Shown here in pieces: positions 57,361 through 64,000 of a stretch of 64,000 nt of DNA. The notes beneath the pieces are model-generated. The model saw only the letters and a list, made by a program, of their open reading frames with translations. It did not search any database and was not told the origin of the DNA. How positions within the stretch are numbered: position 1 is the first letter of the stretch; each line of letters begins with the position of its first letter. Location: assembly GCF_024198235.1 (NCBI RefSeq), contig NZ_JAKCFB010000015.1, positions 143,355 to 207,354 of the forward strand. Direction: 5' to 3'. Position numbers and translations under genes: made by a program. Source of the stretch: Myxococcus dinghuensis (GTDB lineage Bacteria > Myxococcota > Myxococcia > Myxococcales > Myxococcaceae).

Positions 57361-58770
57361 ATGCGTCAGTGGTTCGGCATCCCCTTGTTCCTGGCAGTCC
57401 TATCGCTCGGCTGCGCCAGCGCCGACGGCATCTCCACCGAAGAGGAATTGAAAGACACCGCGACGCGCGCGCTGGTGAGTGGCGCCGCGGAGTTGCAAGG
57501 CGTTGCGGGCCAGGGCTCCGCGCAGGCCGTGACGCGCGAGCCGCTCTTCGGTGACGTGGCGCATTACCGCTTCAAGCTCCAGGTGGGGCCCGACACGCAC
57601 GACGTCGTCACCGTGCACCGCGTGGTGAAGGAGCGGGCGCCGTGGGTGCCGGCGCGGGCCAACCGCGCGGTGTTCATGGTGCACGGCGACGCGTGGGGCT
57701 TCGACGCGGCCTTCCTGTCCAGCGTGGGCTCCGCCTTCGTCCCGCAGGACCAGTCCATCGCGGCCTACTTCGCCAAGGAGGGCGTGGATGTGTGGGGCAT
57801 CGACCTGCGCTGGGTGGGCGTGCCCGCACAGACGTCGTTCTTCGAGTTCATGGCCCAGTGGAACCTGGGCTCCCACGCGCAGGACGTGGGGACGGGCCTC
57901 CTGCTGGCGCGGGCGCTGCGGCTGGCGTCGGGCAACCTGGGCGGTTCCATGCAACTGATGGCGTGGAGCCGGGGCGTGGTGGTCGCGCTCGCGTACCTCA
58001 ACTCGGAGGCGCGCCTGCCCCGGCTGCTGCGCCAGGTGGACGGCTTCATCCCCATGGACATGGCGGTGCGCTTCTCGCCGGCCCACGCGCAGCAGCAGCA
58101 GTGGGCGTGCGAGCGCTACACGGCGCTCAAGCTGAAGCGGGACGCGGGGGCCTTCGAGGGCGGCGTGCTCGGCCCCGCTCCGGGCGTCGGCCTCCAGCTC
58201 ATCGGCGCGCTCGCCGCGACGGCGCCGCAGCAGCCCTCCCCCATCTTCGCGGAGGACATCTTCGGCCCCGGCACCGGCCACCCCTCCAACCGCAAGGCGG
58301 CCGTCATCGCCGCGGCGGCCACCAGCGTGCTCTTCGCCCCGCTGCCCCCGCTCACCCCCGGCTACCACCATGCGAGCGGCCAGTTGGACGCCACGGGGCT
58401 GCCCGACACCCTCACGCACACCACCGAGGGCTACCTCTTCGAGTTCGCCCAGCGCGCGGTGCCCTACCAGAGCCTCAACGAGGTGCTGGAGTCGGAGGAG
58501 TGGGCGTGCGGCGCCACGGACGTGCCGTTCGACGACCGCCTGGCCTCCGTGAAGGTGCCGGTGCTCTACGTGGGCGCGGGCGGCGGCGTGGGCGAGTACG
58601 GCCTGCACTCGCTCTCCCTGCTGGGCAGCACGGACACCACGACGCTCGTCGTGCGCGACCGGCCGGAGGCGCAGCGCGCGCTCGACTTCGGGCACGCGGA
58701 CCTGTTCCTCGCCAACGACGCCCGGCAGCGCGTGTGGCAGCCGGTGCTCCAGTGGGTGCGCGCGCACTGA
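57361..58770 (+). CDS. Alpha/beta-hydrolase-fold lipoprotein
   Basis: 469 residues. Lipobox LSLGC (lipidated C18). Fold markers: oxyanion strand MVHGDAWGFD, nucleophile elbow AWSRG with S203 (A replaces the first Gly of the usual GxSxG), and catalytic-type H445 in DFGHADLFL near the end. There is a roughly 100-residue insertion between. It may be an esterase, lipase or peptidase at the envelope. It is preceded by a sigma-54 promoter and two palindromic sites, so it is probably switched on by an enhancer-binding protein; the convergent gene encodes one. The ATG at 57361 has GAGG about 9 bases upstream. The substrate is unknown. Confidence 0.8.
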   Translation: MRQWFGIPLFLAVLSLGCASADGISTEEELKDTATRALVSGAAELQGVAGQGSAQAVTREPLFGDVAHYRFKLQVGPDTHDVVTVHRVVKERAPWVPARANRAVFMVHGDAWGFDAAFLSSVGSAFVPQDQSIAAYFAKEGVDVWGIDLRWVGVPAQTSFFEFMAQWNLGSHAQDVGTGLLLARALRLASGNLGGSMQLMAWSRGVVVALAYLNSEARLPRLLRQVDGFIPMDMAVRFSPAHAQQQQWACERYTALKLKRDAGAFEGGVLGPAPGVGLQLIGALAATAPQQPSPIFAEDIFGPGTGHPSNRKAAVIAAAATSVLFAPLPPLTPGYHHASGQLDATGLPDTLTHTTEGYLFEFAQRAVPYQSLNEVLESEEWACGATDVPFDDRLASVKVPVLYVGAGGGVGEYGLHSLSLLGSTDTTTLVVRDRPEAQRALDFGHADLFLANDARQRVWQPVLQWVRAH

Positions 58771-58800
58771 GGTCCGCGCGCGTGAGGAGGGCGGCGGGCC

Positions 58801-60588
<1,788 letters not shown>

Positions 60589-60603
60589 GACCACCGCAGT
60601 CTA

Positions 60604-60617
60604 CTTCACGGATGAAG
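60604..60617. promoter_or_regulatory. Palindrome CTTCA-CGGA-TGAAG (site 3)
   Basis: Third copy of the CTTCA-N4-TGAAG core, 16 bases upstream of the activator's ATG. It lies about 50 bases downstream of a GATAAA (60671-60666, minus strand), so a protein bound here could repress the activator's own gene. Confidence 0.5.
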
Positions 60618-60791
60618 CCGTGCTGGGAAATTGCCGCGGAGGAGGATCCCCCACCGTCACCCCTCTTTATCGCGACGCGGGCTTGGACGTTGCGTCCCTC
60701 CGCCTCGAATTCGCGCGCCCGCGAGCCCGCACGGACCGTGGGCGCAACCCACGCTCGGGTGTCGGCTGGGACTCACGACGTCGCGCGCCGC

Positions 60792-61262
60792 CTAGAAGGT
60801 CAGCGTCACGACGATGGTGTCCGAGTAGCTGCCGGCGGGCACGGTCTGCCCGGCGGGGATGCGGCCATAGACGGGCAGCGTCACGTCGGACCCCAGCAGG
60901 GGAATCAGGGGGCCGTAGTGCGACGTCCCGGACAGCCCGTTGCCCCAGATGACGAGCCGCGTGACGTCCAGGTAGAGGTTGTAGTTGAGCGTCGCCGAGG
61001 AGGGCCCGACCATCCGGCGCGACAAGGCGCTGGTGGCTCCGCCCGGGCTCAGGTCGATGGTCATGGGGGTGAGCTGGGCGTCGCACCGGAAGGCGATGCT
61101 GCCCTGGGTGTCGAGCGGCAGCGCCGAGGTGCTGAGGTAGTTGACGAAGTTGAGCCCGACGAGCCCTCGTATCTGGCAGGCCGCTCCGGCCGACGCCGGG
61201 AGCAGCCCGCATATCCCCGCCGCGAGAGCCGCCACGACGCGTCCACTAGCGGGCAGCTTCAT
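60792..61262 (-). CDS. Spore coat U-type fimbrial subunit (SCPU domain)
   Basis: 156 residues. A Sec signal ends ASAGA, and the mature protein begins ACQIRGLVGLNFVNYLS. This is the SCPU/CsuA-type pattern, with C29 and C60 placed to form the conserved disulfide, and it ends in the beta strand TIVVTLTF that serves as a donor/assembly strand. Myxococcus protein U and Acinetobacter CsuA/B share this fold. Its start overlaps the usher gene by 17 bases, so they are coexpressed. Being single-domain and downstream of the usher, it may be the main subunit or a minor one; a two-domain tip adhesin is not in view. Confidence 0.82.
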   Translation of the reverse strand: MKLPASGRVVAALAAGICGLLPASAGAACQIRGLVGLNFVNYLSTSALPLDTQGSIAFRCDAQLTPMTIDLSPGGATSALSRRMVGPSSATLNYNLYLDVTRLVIWGNGLSGTSHYGPLIPLLGSDVTLPVYGRIPAGQTVPAGSYSDTIVVTLTF

Positions 61263-63609
61263 CCATGCACCTCATCTCCCCGAGGTCGATGACCATTTCC
61301 TCCAGGGATGGGACGTCCAGCGTCGCGGCGCATCGTCCGCCGGGGTAGATGACCGTCGCCGAGTGGCGTCCTGGACTGAGCCCCACCAGCTCGAACTCTC
61401 CGCCATGTCCCAGCGGCGAGGTCCAGGTGCGGCCCTTCTCCGACACGTGGAGCTCCCCGTAGGCGAGCGAACGCGACGGGTCGGCGCTCGTGAGCACCAG
61501 CCGCCCGCGGAACGCCCGCACCGACTCCGCCTGGAACTCCAGCACCACGCCCCCCCGCAGCCAGGGTGTCACCAGTTGCTCCGTGGTCGGCAGGTACACG
61601 TCGAGCGGCAGCTCCCCATCCGACAGGGAGAGCCGGTTGGCGTTGTAGGCCTGGAGTCGCGTCACCACGTATTCCCCCTGGGAGTCCGTGCGCCCGACGA
61701 GGTGGTTGTTGAGGTGGACCCCCACGCCCTTCACCCCGTCCACGCGAACCAATGCGAAGCCGTTGTCGACGACGCGCGTGGCGTGCACGCGCCCTCCGAT
61801 GGCGACCAGTCCACCCGCCACCTCCGCCGCGCCCACCACCCGCCCGTCCTGCCACTCCGCGCCGCCCGCGTAGCGACCGATGTCCGTGTCGTAGTCGACG
61901 CGGCCCCGCGCGTACGCGGCCCCGCCCGCCTGGCCCTGGACCTGGAACCCCCAGCCCCCATCCAGCGGCACACCGCGCGCCACGTCGACGTTGGTGAGGG
62001 GCTTGTTGCTGCCGCGCGCGTGTCCCACCGAGGCGATGGTCCGCCCGTCGAGCACGGCGTTCAGGTAGAGCATGCCGTCCAGCGACGAGCTCCCGTCGGA
62101 CAGCAGGCCGTGGTTGGCCGTGAACGACAGCGTCGCCCGGTCGCTGAGGCGCGCGGTGGTCGTCGCGGACAACCAGGTGCTGTGCTCGCGATCCCTCCAC
62201 CGGGACACGACCACCTGTCCCCCCAGGCTGACGCGGCTGCCCACCGCGACGTAGAGCGAGCCGCCCGTCTCGAGCCTCGGGCGGTCCTCGTGCGGGTAGA
62301 GGCCGATGTTGCCGTAGTGCGCGCTCATCCACCGGCCGAACAGCGTGCCGCCCACCCAACGCCCCTGGAGGCCGTAGACGGCGCCCAGCGCTCCGCCGCC
62401 CCGCTTCTCTCCTCGGCTGAGGCCCTGGGACAGCTCCACCTCCCCGAGCGGAAGCTGCATGAGCTGCGAGGCGCCGGCGCTGACGAGCGCGGGAGAGACC
62501 TCCAGGCGGACGCCTGGAGTGAGCCAGGCCTTCCACCCCATGCGGGCGCTGGCCAGGAGCATCGGGTCCCCGTAGCTGAAGCTGCGGGCCCCCAGATGCG
62601 TCCGCTCGACGCCCAGCGACGCGCGGTAGTCGAGCAGGCCGGGCGCCAGCAACTGGCCGCCCAGGTAGTACGAGCCCTGCACCTCGCGAACCCGGCCGAA
62701 GGCGTCACGCACCACGTAGCGCGTCGTCCCCTCGCCCCGGGGCACGGTGAGGTTCTCCAGGCGGAACGGCCCCGGAGGCAGGTCCGTGCGTCTGACCAAC
62801 TGGTTGTTGACGTAGACCTCCAGCGTGGAGGGCGTGGTGACATCCCCCGCGAACTCCCGCACGGGGCTCTGGATGAAGTAGGGATTGAGGTCGAACGAGC
62901 GGAGCAGGTGCACCCCGGCCACCACCGCGCCACCGCCCAGCACGCCCCCGAACGCGGAGGACTCGCCGGCGATGGCGCGCACCATGTGCTCCGGGAAGTC
63001 GACGGTGAGCTGGCTCAAGCCCCGCAGCGGCTGGGTGCCGGGATGCCACCGCATCTGCGTCGTCAACAGCCCGCGCCCCACCGACGCCCCCGCTTCGCCG
63101 AACATCGTGAAGTCGAGGTTGCGCGCGTGGACCGCGTAGTTGAGGAAGCCGCTCGGGCTCCCCTTCACGACGTACCCCGGCGGCGGATGCACGCCCAGGT
63201 CGACGCGCGTCTCACCGAAGACGGTGGCGGGCAGTTCGCAGCTCAGCGTGGCGGTGTCCGCGTCGAGCCGGAACGTGCCCATCGGCTGCAGCGACTCGAG
63301 CGAGACGTAGGTCTGCCCGTCGATCGTCTCCATCCGCGCCGACAAGCGGGCCAGGTCGATGCCGGACTCCACGAGGTCGGAGGCCGGCATCAACACGTCG
63401 GTGTCCCGCACCAACGGGAAGACGTCTCCCTGGGGCATGCCGTTCAGGACGAACGACACCACGATGGGGATGAGCGCAGGAGGCTGGGGGGGTGACTCCG
63501 AACCCGCGGGCGGCGCTTCCGCCAACGCGTCCACCGCGCCCCCCAGGACGGACAGCGCGAGCGCCAGCCGCCAGCTCGCCTTTCCCTTCGAGCAGGACAC
63601 GAGGTTCAT
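61246..63609 (-). CDS. Outer-membrane fimbrial usher (archaic chaperone-usher pathway)
   Basis: 787 residues. A signal peptide (LALALSVLGGAVDALA), N-terminal domain (IPIVVSFVLNGMPQGDVFPLV), a 24-strand barrel region with a plug (YVNNQLVRRTDLPPGPFRLENLTVPRGEG) and C-terminal domains ending MVIDLGEMRC. The DLPPGPF and YVVRDAFGR motifs are standard for FimD/PapC/CsuD ushers; the length fits the archaic (sigma) group. It assembles the SCPU subunit on the cell surface or spore. The ATG overlaps the chaperone stop as ATGA, which fixes the start. Confidence 0.87.
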   Translation of the reverse strand: MNLVSCSKGKASWRLALALSVLGGAVDALAEAPPAGSESPPQPPALIPIVVSFVLNGMPQGDVFPLVRDTDVLMPASDLVESGIDLARLSARMETIDGQTYVSLESLQPMGTFRLDADTATLSCELPATVFGETRVDLGVHPPPGYVVKGSPSGFLNYAVHARNLDFTMFGEAGASVGRGLLTTQMRWHPGTQPLRGLSQLTVDFPEHMVRAIAGESSAFGGVLGGGAVVAGVHLLRSFDLNPYFIQSPVREFAGDVTTPSTLEVYVNNQLVRRTDLPPGPFRLENLTVPRGEGTTRYVVRDAFGRVREVQGSYYLGGQLLAPGLLDYRASLGVERTHLGARSFSYGDPMLLASARMGWKAWLTPGVRLEVSPALVSAGASQLMQLPLGEVELSQGLSRGEKRGGGALGAVYGLQGRWVGGTLFGRWMSAHYGNIGLYPHEDRPRLETGGSLYVAVGSRVSLGGQVVVSRWRDREHSTWLSATTTARLSDRATLSFTANHGLLSDGSSSLDGMLYLNAVLDGRTIASVGHARGSNKPLTNVDVARGVPLDGGWGFQVQGQAGGAAYARGRVDYDTDIGRYAGGAEWQDGRVVGAAEVAGGLVAIGGRVHATRVVDNGFALVRVDGVKGVGVHLNNHLVGRTDSQGEYVVTRLQAYNANRLSLSDGELPLDVYLPTTEQLVTPWLRGGVVLEFQAESVRAFRGRLVLTSADPSRSLAYGELHVSEKGRTWTSPLGHGGEFELVGLSPGRHSATVIYPGGRCAATLDVPSLEEMVIDLGEMRCMDEAAR

Positions 63610-64000
63610 GGCTGGGAGGCGATGTCCTTGCAGGCGCCGGCTCCGGACACCTTCGCCGACTGGAGCATCACGCCCCGGTCCGTCTCCAGCTGCACCTCCA
63701 CCGCCCGAATCCTTCCGCACGCGTCCGCGGGTGCCACCACCGCGAACGATTGCGAGCCCCCGGGCAGTACGTACCAACCCGCCTGCACCTCCTCCACCAA
63801 CCTCCGGCCCTGCCCGTCCAACCCCCTCACCCGCGCCTGCTTCACGAAGAAGTTCACCGTCCCCGGGTTGTGTACCCGGAAGTGGAACGTCGACTCCTTC
63901 AACGCGATGCCCTCCACCCGGCTCTGCGCCTGCTTCTTCACCGGCGCCACGAACACCGGTATCGACACCCGCGTCAGCACCTTCAGCCCCATCATCGGCG
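63606..64000 (-). CDS. Fimbrial periplasmic chaperone, N-terminus beyond window edge
   Basis: The last about 131 residues of a PapD-like chaperone. The end of domain 1 is visible: GLKVLTRVSIPVFVAP, the G-strand/linker that donates hydrophobic residues to subunits, followed by the second Ig-like domain (FHFRVHNPGTVNFFVKQARVRGLDGQGRRL) and the ending AKVSGAGACKDI. The two Cys near the end may form a disulfide, as in archaic chaperones. The gene runs off the right edge, so its start and any upstream subunit genes cannot be seen. Confidence 0.82.
   Translation of the reverse strand, partial: PMMGLKVLTRVSIPVFVAPVKKQAQSRVEGIALKESTFHFRVHNPGTVNFFVKQARVRGLDGQGRRLVEEVQAGWYVLPGGSQSFAVVAPADACGRIRAVEVQLETDRGVMLQSAKVSGAGACKDIASQP

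Overview
The window looks like a chromosome segment of a fruiting myxobacterium (Myxococcaceae: Myxococcus, Corallococcus or Pyxidicoccus type). This rests on the very high GC content, frequent GTG starts, two large Ser/Thr protein kinases with long disordered tails, a PilZ-type enhancer-binding protein, secreted hydrolases, and a chaperone-usher operon with a spore-coat-U-type subunit. The genus is inferred from gene content; no rRNA or tRNA gene is present to confirm it.

Layout. 1-900 (minus): a Rieske protein and GTP cyclohydrolase I, cut by the window edge. 1050-6394 (plus): a zinc-type uptake operon made of a small secreted protein, an outer-membrane barrel, ZnuA, a CHNGHCH-bearing lipoprotein, ZnuC and ZnuB. 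6569-8638: a lipoprotein with a ChaN/EreA-like domain, convergent with an isochorismatase-family hydrolase. 8905-12957 (minus): a TPR protein, three proteins without a clear family, and a His-rich lipoprotein next to a second small protein that shares its C-terminal motif with the first gene of the zinc operon. 13153-16741 (plus): an ATP-grasp-like protein, a Bax-inhibitor-1 membrane protein and a secreted LPMO. 16831-20584: a thioredoxin-like ferredoxin, then B12-dependent ribonucleotide reductase with a long leader carrying a candidate NrdR operator. 20694-25997 (minus): a 1767-residue protein with a MshEN-type N-terminus. 26321-28237 (plus): a trypsin-like protease.

28284-33539 holds polysaccharide genes: an initiating sugar-phosphate transferase, two GT4 glycosyltransferases and an O-antigen ligase/polymerase-like protein. 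The ligase gene ends a tight minus-strand operon purH - zinc-ribbon/TPR protein - purD - lptF - lptG - ligase (41477 to 32247), so purine synthesis and LPS export genes are cotranscribed. Upstream are a MerR regulator and a sigma-region-4-like protein with a cysteine cluster. 43033-48581 (minus) holds the two kinases and a small protein. 48760-52515 (minus) holds a large VWA lipoprotein and phosphatidylserine synthase. 52668-55178 (plus) is a penicillin/AHL-acylase-family enzyme.

The most interesting regulatory signal lies at 56894-60620. A lipoprotein alpha/beta hydrolase (57361) is preceded by a good sigma-54 promoter match (57259-57274) and two upstream palindromes CTTCA-N4-TGAAG. The convergent gene encodes a PilZ-containing sigma-54 activator, and a third copy of the same palindrome lies 16 bases before that activator's start codon. 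Together these suggest a self-contained activator-operator-target circuit. The window ends (60792-64000, minus) in an archaic Csu/Mcu-type chaperone-usher operon whose chaperone gene runs off the edge.
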